Assembly: GCF_020882245.1 (NCBI RefSeq) | Contig: NC_083597.1 | Span: 60,614,152-60,678,151, forward strand | Direction of reading: 5' to 3' | DNA length: 64,000 nucleotides | Source: Rhopalosiphum padi | Taxonomy: Eukaryota; Arthropoda; Insecta; Hemiptera; Aphididae | In this document: one piece after another, positions 1 through 10,500 of the stretch | Position numbering within the stretch: the stretch's first letter is position 1 | Layout: every line of letters starts with the position of its first letter | The notes under the pieces: generated by a model | The model's input: only the letters and a program-made list of their open reading frames with translations | Databases searched by the model: none | Told to the model about the DNA's origin: nothing | Position numbers and translations under genes: made by a program

Positions 1-703
1 CATACTGAAAAAAATAATTTTAACGTTTATAGAATTTAATTTCAGTAATCCGTTCGCGACTTATTACCGTTTAAATATTCGTTCAATATACTGCTACCGG
101 GTAGTTTATCAAACCCAACAGTAAAGACCAGAAGTAAAAACGAAATGATATCTTAATTTAACAATACCCATAACGATCATAATCGATAATAAATCTTAGG
201 TAGCAAGATAGATAAACAATACTGTTAGAAAAAAAAAATGTCCTATCAACACTCCCACCAGAAAACCGTGGTGTCAGTGAGCGACTAGCCTGCCGCATCG
301 AGGTTGAATCAGTTATAAAGTATAAAAATAACATATTACAATTTACTATCATGGTTACATAGTACATCACTGGTTACTGATTCTTGGTATAGGACTTATC
401 ACGTATTATTTTAACAAAAAAATGATAATAAATGGCGGTTAACTGTTTCTGAAAACATGTGTTTATAGGTTAACTGTTAATGTTAATTTTCCATTATCAA
501 ATATCGAATATTAATTATTAATTAATTAATATTCTTTGAACGTTTAACCACAGAATATGTTTTAAATAAATACTATGTAAATGTGTATTATTTTAAATAT
601 AAATTTAAGGTTTAAACCAATTATTTCAATGCATATGTATTTTGTGATAGTGTTTTAATGTTGTATTTTGGTTAAACAATTTGAATTTAATTAAAAGTAT
701 ACT

Positions 704-1564
704 TCAATCCAATCAGCAATAGTATTATGTGTATGACAATTAGTTTTCATACTTTTCCGACAACTTTTTTTGTATAATTTATTGGTAAGTTCAATCTAAA
801 ATTAATAAATTAGAATTTTTTTTTTTATTAAATGATTTATGCATAATATTATTGGCAAATAATAACCATGGTTCAAATATCTTAATTTTATTTCAGTGGC
901 AATTCGTAGAATTGGTGTAATTAATCAAAAATAACAGTGAAATATATGACTAGCTCAATTTGACCAGCAATTAATGCAAATTCATATTGCTTTCTACTGG
1001 TACCTATCTGATGACTATAAATTAATAAATAAAATAAAATTGGAATAAAAGAATAAAATATACATATATCTATATTATATTTTAATCTTTTAACAAACTA
1101 AACAATCTATTATGTAAGTATGAATTTTTTTATAAAATAAATAATTTGATGTTAATTATAATTTTTGTTCATTTTTTAGGAAATTTATTTTATTTTATTT
1201 CAAATTCCAATTGCATTTAATAGTACTAACTTTTAATTTAAATATCTATAACAATATTGGATGAACAAATACAAATTGCTGTTTTGGTTAGCCACAGCAT
1301 AATACAGTGAAACTTCTAGTTAACGGTCACCAAAGGGACCATAAATAATGACCGCTATTTAGAGGTAGCTGTCCTATAGAGGTGACCATTAACGGAAGTT
1401 TTACTGTACATCTCACCTGATAACTTAATAAGTATGTATACAATTTTTTTTGTATAGAATCAATTCTATAAATAATTTAATGTTTTTTTTTTTTTAGTTG
1501 CATTCTGATAAAAAAAATAACAGTGCAGCATCAAGACCAACTACTTCTAAATTTGTAAAAATTG
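704..1564. mobile_element. Insertion or replacement of about 860 bp in the left transposon arm
   Basis: The left arm matches the right arm up to AAGTATACTT (703) and resumes at ATGATCAC (about 1565). The right arm joins these points with only a few bases. I see no terminal repeats or clean target duplication, so the event may be an insertion with a small deletion. It contains a complete small pogo-like element (1305-1406). Near its 3' end is an exon-like stretch, a long T run and AG at about 1497, followed by 29 open codons to a TAA at about 1585. Confidence 0.6.
1305..1406. mobile_element. Miniature pogo/Tigger-like element with TA duplication
   Basis: This 102-bp element has terminal inverted repeats of about 27 bases. 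The left end CAGTGAAACTTCTAGTTAAC matches, with a few differences, the reverse complement of the right end (CAGTAAAACTTCCGTTAATG). Both ends abut TA (1303-1304 and 1407-1408). It is too short to code for anything and is nested inside the left-arm insertion. The CAGTRAAACTTC start resembles pogo/Tigger family ends. Confidence 0.75.
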
Positions 1565-1635
1565 TTGATGATCACATTAATAGTTAATTGTATGTTTAAA
1601 TAATTAGGTTAAGTTATTGGTACATAACATAAGTA

Positions 1636-2068
1636 GGGCGGCGCTTTCCATTACCGCACAAACATGACCCAATACCGCACAGATTTATAAAAAGGTATAG
1701 CCTAATTCCGCATACAACAAATGGTACGATACCACATAAATTTATTAAATATAAAAATTTTACATAGAATTAAATAGTTAAAAATAATTTTTAGTCATAA
1801 TTTGCAGTAGTATTAGTAATAATAGTAACACAAATGTAATAATTTAAACATAAATGTTATTGTAGACACCTATATTGGTTTAAAATGTAAACCAATTTGT
1901 ACACTGTGAATACAATCTTTTACAGATAAAGTTTAATAATGTCGTTATAGATAATTGTCGATAAGTGACGATAATCGTCCAAAATATAAATGTGCGGCAA
2001 TGGGATATCCAGTATTTTAAAATCTGTGTGCAGTTTTGTCCCATGCATATTTATAACGGGCGATGCCC
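1636..2068. mobile_element. Non-autonomous DNA element of about 430 bp with target-site duplication
   Basis: AAGTAGGGC occurs at 1631-1639 and again at 2069-2077, while the other arm has it only once, so this is a precise insertion. The duplication is 5 to 9 bp, because GGGC may belong to the element or to the target. The ends GGGCGGCGC and (reverse complement) GGGCATCGCCC form a short imperfect inverted repeat. The left end holds several TACCGCAC-like words. A 9-bp duplication would suggest a Mutator-type element, but the family is not settled. Confidence 0.7.
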
Positions 2069-2494
2069 AAGTAGGGCTATGGAGTTTTTATTAACCTAAA
2101 TTGGCAAATTAAAATTTTTTTTTATATCTGAGTGTCATTTTTATGCAATATATTAAAAGATTTTTATATCATAAAATATTAATTAAAAATTAACATCATT
2201 TCAAAAATAAGTGTAAAAATCAATAATTTTTTAAAACATCCATAGCCCTAAAAATATGTTGTACTCTATGTATAGAGTAGATAATGTAAAGTATGTTCAA
2301 TGTTCATTTAATTTGTATTAATTTATCTAGGGTAGTGGACATGTTAAGTGTTAATATTTTTTATTAGGTATGACCTTACCCAAATCCTGCAAAAATTTGC
2401 ACTACGGAAATTTGTTCATGTTCTAGTAAAATTATTAATAACTAATGTGTTTATTGCCTTTGATAATTTAGTATTGAATTAATGTCCATTATTT

Positions 2495-2879
2495 GGTCTA
2501 TTCACATACAAGATAGTTTTAATATAAAATGCAAATCATACATTATACGAAAAATATATACTAGTATAACTTATAATTATAAATGGAAAATTGGGTAGGC
2601 ACGATGTACAACGAGCTCTAGGCCTATAACCTTGTATCAGATTAACAACACAGGACTCATTTTCTCGATGCACAAACCATTGTAATATCAGTCTGATGTA
2701 GGTTATTTGTCATGTCACTTAATTTGTGTAATCAAAATAATTTACCTATTCTATTTTTTTTTTAGTATACATAGATTGATTTGTAATTATTTTTATGTTT
2801 AATGAAAAGAAAACCTTTAATGGAAGGGGCATTGTAAAAATGTATAATTAAAAAAAAAGAAGAAATGTGTGAATAGACC
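2495..2879. mobile_element. MITE with GGTCTATTCACA terminal repeats
   Basis: GGTCTATTCACA at 2495 is repeated inverted as TGTGAATAGACC ending at 2879, so the element is 385 bp. The flanking bases are TTT on both sides, a possible 3-bp target duplication as in PIF/Harbinger elements, although those usually duplicate TWA. It sits at the inner edge of the left transposon arm. No coding capacity is visible. Confidence 0.55.
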
Positions 2880-3166
2880 TTTAACTACTTTAGTCTTAGC
2901 TCTATACCCTGAATCCAAGTACATATGGCAACCATATACATTTATATCTGCACATTTATGAATTATTTTTCTAAATACATAGAAATTGTTGATTTACTTT
3001 GTTTTAAAATGAAAAAATGTTATCTGTTTAATATAATCATTTACTATAGTAATTAAGATACACCATATTGTTTTTTAAAAAATATTTATTTTGTAATTTA
3101 CTAATTATAACTCATCAATCTAATATAGAAATATAAATTATATTAAATAAATACATATGTATTTGT

Positions 3167-3553
3167 ATGTATTTGGAGGACATATCTTTATCAAGACTCA
3201 AAACTTTAGTTTGGCAGCAGGACGGTGCTCCAGCTCATAATAAAAATATTGTCATAGAGTATTTAAATTGCACTTTTGGTACAAATTGGATGGGAACGTA
3301 CAGTCCAAAAATATGTTGGCCACCTCGTAGTCCCGATCTGACTTCGCCATATTATTTTCTTTGGGGTTATCTTCAAAGTGTAGTTTACAAAGAAATGCCT
3401 GCTAATGTAAATGATCTTAAACAAAAAATTAAAGATGCTTGTTCTAATATCTCAAATTATGTTTTAATGAAAACTACTACAAATGAATTACTTAAAAGAC
3501 TGGCAATTTGTTTGGAAGTAGATGGTCATCAGTTTGAACATCTATTAAAATAA
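3167..3553 (+). pseudogene. C-terminal fragment of a Tc1/mariner-superfamily transposase
   Basis: The 128-residue frame contains VWQQDGAPAHNK (second catalytic aspartate) and WPPRSPDLTSPYYFLWGYL (third aspartate), with 37 residues between the two aspartates. This is the DDE/D catalytic domain of the IS630/Tc1/mariner superfamily; known full transposases are about 330-350 residues. The DNA-binding helix-turn-helix region and the first aspartate are absent, and I find no upstream coding stretch that could supply them. It lies on the spacer between the long inverted arms, as expected for the element's own transposase. The frame itself is open to its TAA, so truncation rather than point decay disables it. 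Confidence 0.85.
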
Positions 3554-4113
3554 ATTATTAATAAACTTTAATTGACTACTTACAAGTATTGTGTATGTGT
3601 TTGTTTGTTTTAATTAAATTTTGAACTTAACTAATCCTTACTTTCCTTACCAATATTGGAAGCTTTTATAAATTATAAGGTATATTCACTATATTCTAAG
3701 ATGTATGTATTTCAACCATGGTTACATAGTTCTGTGATAATATTAACTTCATACTTCATAGGTTTAATTTTGAAACATGAACTAAGATATAATATTGTTC
3801 CATGGTATACAAATTAATTTAGTTAATATTGTTAGTGGTATCTCTGGTATTGGTACTATAGTACTTTTCTATGCTATAGTAGTACAAAACATTATAATAT
3901 GTAAGTATGTTACTTATTTTCTTTGTTTCATATAATAAAACAACTTTATAAATGTTCACTCTTTTTAAATTTTTCATTAACTTTTTTACATTTATTAATT
4001 AGTATTTAGTTTTTTAGTAGCCACTAACCAGTAGGATTAATATGTTCAAGACGTTGAAATAAGTCATAAATAATTGATAGGTAGTTTTTATTCAAGTTTA
4101 TTGAACTTATACC

Positions 4114-5497
4114 AAATAATGGACATTAATTCAATACTAAATTATCAAAGGCAATAAACACATTAGTTATTAATAATTTTACTAGAACATGAACAAATTT
4201 CCGTAGTGCAAATCTTTGCAGGATTTGGGTAAGGTCATACCTAATAAAAAATATTAACACTTAACATGTCCACTACCCTAGATAAATTAATACAAATTAA
4301 ATGAACATTGAACATACTTTACATTATCTACTCTATACATAGAGTATAACATATTTTTAGGGCTATGAATGTTTTAAAAAATATTGATTTTTACACTTAT
4401 TTTTGAAATGATGTTAATTTTTAATTAATATTTTAAGATATAAAAATCTTTTAATATATTGCATGAAAATGACACTCAGATGTAAAAAAAAAATTTTAAT
4501 TTGCCAATTTAGGTTAATAAAAATTCCATAGCCCTACTTATGTTATGTACCAATAACTTGACCTAATTATTTAAATATACAATTAACTATTAATGTGATC
4601 ATATCATATCAAGTATACTTTTAATTAAATTAAAATTGTTTAACCAAAATACAACATTAAAACACTATCACAAAATACATATGCATTGAAATAATTGGTT
4701 TAAACCTTAAATTTATATTTAAAATAATACACATTTACATAGTATTTACTTAAAACGTATTCTGTGGTTAAACGTTCAAAGAATATTAATTAATTAATTA
4801 ATAATTAATATTCGATATTTGATAATGGAAAATTAACATTAACAGTTAACCGCCATTTATTATCATTTTTTTGTTAAAATAATACGTGATAAGTCCTATA
4901 CCAAGAATCAGTAACCAGTGATGTACTATGTAACCATGATAGTAAATTGTAATATGTTATTTTTATACTTTATAACTGATTCAACCTCGATGCGGCAGGC
5001 TAGTCGCTCACTGACACCACGGTTTTCTGGTGGGAGTGTTGATAGGACATTTTTTTTTTCTAACAGTATTGTTTATCTATCTTGCTACCTAAGATTTATT
5101 ATCGATTATGATCGTTATGGGTATTGTTAAATTAAGATATCATTTCGTTTTTACTTCTGGTCTTTACTGTTGGGTTTGATAAACTACCCGGTAGCAGTAT
5201 ATTGAACGAATATTTAAACGGTAATAAGTCGCGAACGGATTACTGAAATTAAATTCTATAAACGTTAAAATTATTTTTTTCAGTATGTTTATAAATTTTC
5301 GTTATCGAAAATATGTATTGCCATTTGAAAATCGAAAGTTGATAGTTTTTTATCAAATAAGGGAAGAAGTTAAAATTATCAAACTTGTAACACAGTGTAA
5401 AATAGTAAAACCTAGAAAGTTTAAAAAAAAAATTATTTTAAAATTCCTAATATTTACCGAGATATTTACTGGTTCACGATAAAAAAATCACCCTGTA
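4114..5497. repeat. Right inverted arm of the transposon (uninterrupted)
   Basis: This arm is the reverse complement of the left arm and carries no visible insertion. It starts near ACCAAATAATGG and ends at ATCACCCTGTA (5488-5497). The stretch 5288-5497 has its partner outside the window. The open frame at 4918-5130 is an arm-sequence accident, since it is duplicated exactly in the other arm. Confidence 0.85.
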
Positions 5498-6720
5498 TAT
5501 GTAACCATTTGTTGCGGTAGGGGCGGCCTATATATATTTTATTATACATTTGTAACCCATTACGACGGCAATAAAAGAAATCGTATAGGGCGTGTGTGTA
5601 TACGGCGGTTGTGTACATCGCAGCTCCGGCAATCGGTGTCCGATTACATGCGAGTATATATATTATGGTGTGTACACAGTATTGACGGTTAGAGACGGTG
5701 GCGACGACGATTGCTGCTGCTCAGCCAGATAATATCGCGGACTTTGAGCGTTAGGTCGGCGAATAAATACAATAATATAATAGCAACGCCGGGGCAACAG
5801 GGGTGGCGTCGTAGAGGAGGGTCTTGGGTTGCGCGTCCCTTTTAATGGAAACACAAGCTGCGGCGATCCCCTTCTGTTTCAACCGCGCCGCCGCCACCGC
5901 CGCCCCACGCCACCCCCGAACTGTATACGCGCGCACTAATTGTTTTACACGCCTGGCTTATGGCAGCTGATAATGTCAGTGATTCTCGAAAAACAAATAA
6001 AAGGCATCGGCCACTTGACTACCGGGTTCCCGTGTCAACAAAAACCACACATATATACACCGTACATATATATATATATATTATGTATAGTACAGACTCC
6101 TGCTGCTCTCCGAGTGTGCTAGTATTCCTTTTTTTCCTTTTTTTTCACTTTCTCTATCTTTGTCTTACACATTCGTCTTTTATCGCAAGCTTCTTTCGCT
6201 CTATTCTTATACTTCTTTTTCTTATTTCATCGTATACTTCAAAACACCCAATCTTTAGAGCTATTCGAATTTCACGTCTTCTGCTCAGTTTCACTGCGTT
6301 CGCTGCAGTGTTTGGTCCGGTGTATTTACCTACTTCAATACTCTCTTTCTCTCTCTATATATATATATCTTATATCTTTCACTCTCTCTCGCCCCCCCCT
6401 CTTTTTGTCTATCACTCCCGGGGGGCGTACACACGCCGCCGCGTGTTTACCCGTTACAAACGAAAACTTTTTAACCTGCAGCACTCAGCGGATTTCGAAG
6501 ACAAACAGCTCAAGATCGGAAAGCGAAATAAAAACTCAACAATTTGACAACAATGACTATTTTATTACCCCGTGTGCATGTAAGTGGTGGTGTTTGTGTG
6601 GTACGCGCGATTGTGCGTGGCCACTCGACGTTAAAAGGATGACTCATATAAGTGGTAATCCTACAAGCGTACACAAATATGTGTATGATTTCGTCGTCGT
6701 CTAGACACAAGACAATTTCT
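5498..6720. promoter_or_regulatory. GC/CpG-rich island just right of the transposon
   Basis: About 5560-6000 is much richer in G, C and CpG than its surroundings, with GCCGCCGCC runs near 5885-5910. It is followed by a pyrimidine-rich stretch with (AT)n and (CT)n tracts at 6060-6410 and a second CpG-rich patch at 6415-6660. Open frames here are low in complexity and match no family I know. A promoter, a non-coding first exon (a donor-like GTAAGT lies at 6579) or a distal gsc regulatory element are all possible. Confidence 0.35.
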
Positions 6721-7170
6721 TTGATATTCTTGACTCTTGTTTAATGTAAACAAAATTAATTCGATTTAATATTGTAATGCTACAAATGTATGCAACCATA
6801 AGAGCTGTTTATAAACAGAAATTTAAAATGTAGGTAGGTACCCAATACGTTATTAAAAAAATAAATGTTTTTTTTATATTATTAATGTACTTGATTTTTT
6901 TTTAAACTTATATAACTTTTAGTGTAAAACACTAACATGATGCTTCTCTATTATACGAATAGAAAATGAATTTTGTGTCAAAAATAATTTCTAACTTAGA
7001 AATTCTAAGCCACTAACTATCTTTCCTGAACGCTAAATTTAAGTTCTGCTTAATAATTAAAAACAATTTTAAGAACAAAATCTAAATTATTACATAGAAT
7101 TACATATTTTATGAATAGTTAATCAATAATTATTAATGCATTATATTATACAAAAGTGATTGATATTAGG

Positions 7171-7227
7171 CAGGCACGTATACAGAGGGGGTTTACCCCC
7201 CCCAAATTTATTTTGTATACGTACCTG
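7171..7227. mobile_element. 57-bp hAT-type miniature element with 8-bp duplication
   Basis: CAGGCACGTATACA at the left end and the inverted right end TGTATACGTACCTG match at 13 of 14 bases. ATATTAGG flanks both sides (7163-7170 and 7228-7235), the 8-bp duplication expected of hAT transposition. The interior is little more than a G-run and a C-run. The surrounding stretch 6720-7990 is otherwise AT-rich with nothing recognisable. Confidence 0.8.
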
Positions 7228-7998
7228 ATATTAGGATACATGTTGCTATATGTTATTTTACACATTTAAAAATTGCGAAATTAAAAATAACTGAAGAAAA
7301 AAAAATGTTAAATGCATGTACTTTTAAACAATTATTAGTATACACTAACTGTTAGCAGTATATTACAATATATAGAAGATTGTATTTTATAAAATAAGAC
7401 ATTGTTATAAACTTATAACTTATAATTCTATCTAAAAATATATAATATTATCGTATTTATTGTATTTTCTTAATTACAAGTTCATAATAATATAGTAATG
7501 TAATATAATAAACTTATACTAATGTATTATTTCAAAATTATATAATTTTACCCTATACATAAATACAATATAAATTTACATATGGTTATTAATATAATAA
7601 TATGATTCTTCTCGAATAAAATATCAATTATTTTACAAGCACGATGAGGATAAGATTTTTACAACTATATAAACATAAAACATATATAATTAATAAAGAA
7701 GTATAGAAATAATACTTACTAGACATACTAAATTTATCAGTGTACATATACATGTTAACAATGTATAAGAGACACCCAATGTCAAGTTCAATAGTTCTAG
7801 GCCTACCGACTATAATATACGTAGTCATTCGTAATATATAACATTATATTTAAGATTGTGTAACAATAAAAGACAGTAGTTATATTATATAACCTAATAT
7901 TTGAACTTTCTTTCCCGCAGCTCTTTAACTACGGTTAAAAATTGCAATTCAATTCAAAGGGCTCTGAAAACCATCAAATATAACAGGTTCCCAAACCC

Positions 7999-8150
7999 CA
8001 GACGCGAATGCAGGAAAAAATTTGTGGGGGGAGTTTGAAAAAATTTTCATAAATAACATACTATTCACTCGTAGGTCATGTAATTTATTTTTTGTTCCTG
8101 ATATTTCGGGAGGGGTTTAAACACCTAACCCCCATCTGTGTTCGTGCCTG
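7999..8150. mobile_element. 152-bp hAT-type miniature element with 8-bp duplication
   Basis: The element begins CAGACGCGAATGC and ends GTGTTCGTGCCTG, an imperfect inverted repeat (9 of 13). CCAAACCC occurs on both sides (7991-7998 and 8151-8158). It has no coding capacity. The sequence from 8160 to 8885 is AT-rich and shows nothing I can name. Confidence 0.75.
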
Positions 8151-8884
8151 CCAAACCCCGATAAAAATGTTTAAGTGAACATCACACCAACTCACAAACT
8201 AACAGCATATTAAATTTGTGTTCAACAGTACCAATGTTATATTATTAGTTTTAAGAGGACTCGATACCGATCGTTTTTGTCTGCCTAACACACGCGGAAC
8301 ATAGAAATTTAGATATATTGTTTGCCAAACGTGTCGATTGATTTAGTAAAGCGATAGAAATATGAAAACAGATTTGAATTTGTTGTTAAGTCTACTGGAG
8401 ATCGACTTTCCCATAATTTTTTTTTTTTGCTTATAACTTCTTCAAAAATTTAAATATGACAATTTCTAATTTCTATTTTTTTAATATAACTTTTTTTGGA
8501 CTTGAGGTAATACAATAAAAAATGTGAATTGATCAATTATGTGTATAATTTTACGATAAGATAATTTTAAGTTCATTATTTTAATTTAAATATTAAAGAC
8601 AATTTTGAACATTTTGATTTTATTTTACATATTTATTAACTTTAAAACAAATATATTAAATAAATAAAATTCTTATCTTTAAATTGGATAATGAGACATT
8701 TAAAGCAGAATATCAATTACCATTGTCCATTGTTATCATATTATAAGTTATAAAAATTGACTTTTATATACTTTTTAGATATCAATCTTAAAATACTATT
8801 AATTATCATTGTATCTTATCGCAAATAAATTGTAAAAATTGCAATTTCATCCGTTAATACACAAAATAAATAAATTATGACGTA

Positions 8885-9510
8885 GGCGTGTGTTAAAAAA
8901 GGATTTTTCAAAACGCAGTAAGTGAGTTGATTCCCAAAACCTACTTTATTTATTAGTTGATTCCCGGATCATTAATAGGTATGTGCGAGTTGATTCCCTA
9001 TTGTTGTATATCAATAGATTGAGCTTTTAGAAGTGCAGTCGAAAACATATATTAAATGCAAGAGCAATGGGACTAGAAAATCCATGAAAACCCGAGAAAA
9101 ACAAAGTTTTTTGAGAGAAGTGATGTCACGGTATACTGGTTATCTCATTGCCAAATACTACTAGTTTTTAAAAACAATGTGTCTTACATTTTTACCTAAC
9201 TACTAATTTTTTTTTATTAATAATTTATTTTATAAATAATTAATAAATAAAAACTGAATGATTTTCAAAATATGAAACAACTAAAAAAAACAACATTTTT
9301 GTGAAACTTGTTAGCCAACCTTCTCGTGGTGTTTCTTAGATTACCTACGCTAATAGACTGAATATTTGACTAAATATTGAAAAAAGTACGTATATAATGA
9401 ACCGGGAATCAACCATAGACTACATATAAAGTCTATAGAATCAACTCAGCAATATCAGTGTAGGTAAACAGGTACTCGGGAATCAACTCGTACGCAGCCT
9501 TTCAAAATTC
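8885..9510. mobile_element. Inverted-repeat element with GTTGATTCCC subterminal repeats
   Basis: Three copies of RGTTGATTCCC point inward on the left (8924-8935, 8954-8965, 8987-8998) and three in the opposite orientation lie on the right (9404-9415, 9437-9448, 9478-9490). The outer sequences are loosely inverted (AAAACGCAGTAAGTGAGTTG against AAAGGCTGCGTACGAGTTG read from the other strand). The symmetric subterminal arrangement is typical of a non-autonomous DNA transposon whose transposase binds repeated sites. Exact ends and target duplication are not clear, and the family is not identified. Confidence 0.6.
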
Positions 9511-9714
9511 TATCTCTAAAGCAGTGCCGCAGTGGTTCCCATTTAGTATGATGCCACGGACTCCTACCTAAAATTTAAATTGGTCCGGGGACCCCTTATT
9601 TGTAAATATTTTAAGTATTTATTTTTCAATTTTGTTTAATTATGCAAAATTATATACGTTTATAATAAATTTATTGTTGACCTTTTTTTGTTTTTTTAAA
9701 GTGTTAAAAAGGGG

Positions 9715-9800
9715 ATTCAAAATTTGAGGCCTATTGTTCGGGGCAATGCCGTGGTGAGGCGGAGTAGCCGCGAGTCGCCGACCACCTGCTCCAGTGGATT
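9715..9800. other. GC-rich patch with strong hairpin potential
   Basis: Around 9750-9790 the sequence GTGGTGAGGCGGAGTAGCCG continues into a complementary GCGAGTCGCCGACCAC, which could fold into a branched hairpin. It lies in AT-rich DNA. It may be a fragment of a repeat or of a structured RNA gene; no family is recognised. Confidence 0.35.
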
Positions 9801-10069
9801 GCGATCATCCTACCTGTCAATGTACAGATATGTAATAATAATAGAGTAAAACTATTCTGTATTTCCGTAATACCCCACCATAATATTCGAGCATATAAGC
9901 ACGCGCAAACATCACGCGTCGTCGTCGCCAGTCACCACGTCTGCGAGGTGTAGTCTACATTAATTTTGGAAGTTTTGTTATCAACCAAGCAACAACTATC
10001 AATGATCAAACTGCTGATGTCTTTTGGGAGAAAATAAATTGTATACATTTCAATAGACACAGTGATTAA

Positions 10070-10500
10070 CATGGATGATGCTACTAATTATCCTGTCGAA
10101 TATTTGAATTCGTTAAATCCACCAGGTCTGCCATAGCATAGGCTTATTTCGCGTGTAGGTACTCCTGTTAGATATGTTGTTGAGAAAACTAAAACCACCT
10201 AAATAATGGGACCCGGCTGAAAATTAATGTCTTACGACTTACATCGAAATATTGTGGAAGCCACCATTTTAACTGGATGAGCGCAAGGAGAAATTGTATT
10301 TATACGTTACACCTCGAATACTTTAAATTCAAAACGATCTTTCGTTCGAATTTAATAGTATACAATTTCCTCTCCAAGTCTGCTTTGCAATGGTTATAAA
10401 CATGATTTTGAGTTTTTGACTATTCAAAGGCATAGGATTGCGCATGAAATTGGATGTGACGTTGCCAAATTGTTTATTAAACAAAAATAAAATAAAATTA
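10070..10500 (+). pseudogene. Decayed Helitron/PIF1-type helicase C-terminal fragment
   Basis: Translation from 10070 gives NYPVEYLNSLNPPGLP, a TAG, HRLISRVGTPVRY, and later NIVEATILTG, a TGA, AQGEIVFIRYTS, then after a frame change NDLSFEFNSIQFPLQVCFAM. These follow, in order, the conserved blocks near the C-terminus of Helitron-encoded and PIF1-like helicases (FLNSLNPPGLPPH, VGxPIMLLRNL, ATILTGxxxGxxVFIPRI, LPFxFKRxQFPVRLAFAMTINK). At least four in-frame stops and one frameshift show that it is dead. The GQS segment that normally follows is degraded. It is a remnant only; no Helitron ends were located. Confidence 0.7.

Larger units (their letters stand above)
1..2494. repeat. Left inverted arm of the transposon (interrupted)
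   Basis: Segments 1-703, about 1565-1635 and about 2078-2494 are reverse complements of consecutive parts of 4114-5287. The gaps between them are later insertions or replacements that the right arm lacks, so the right arm serves as an empty-site reference. The visible arm without inserts is about 1.2 kb. Confidence 0.85.
1..5497. mobile_element. Tc1/mariner-superfamily transposon with very long inverted arms, left end cut by window
   Basis: The first bases of the window are the reverse complement of 5281-5287, and the match continues inward on both sides. The right arm runs from about 4114 to 5497. The left arm runs from before base 1 to about 2494 and is interrupted by insertions at 704-1564 and 1636-2068. 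Between the arms lies about 1.6 kb carrying a transposase remnant (3167-3553). The right terminus reads ATCACCCTGTA followed by TA-rich sequence, a typical end for this superfamily with TA target sites. About 210 bp of the left arm should lie outside the window. The 213 bp at 158-370 and 4918-5130 encode the same 70-residue frame, so the outer arms are nearly identical; inner arm segments differ by a few percent. The transposase lacks its N-terminal half, so this copy is probably not autonomous. Confidence 0.85.

Noticed and set aside
158..370. 70-codon frame duplicated at 4918-5130
   Set aside because: It lies in both inverted arms of the transposon and has no domain; the duplication explains the identity.
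5285..5482. 65-codon basic frame at the right transposon end
   Set aside because: It is AT-driven Lys/Ile-rich sequence in the terminal arm, without family resemblance.
5960..6704. Frames of 195 and 130 codons
   Set aside because: They run through pyrimidine-rich, (AT)n and (CT)n sequence; low complexity and no homology that I can recognise.
9521..9600. CAGTGGTTCCCATTT word resembling a hAT end
   Set aside because: No matching opposite end or duplication was found.
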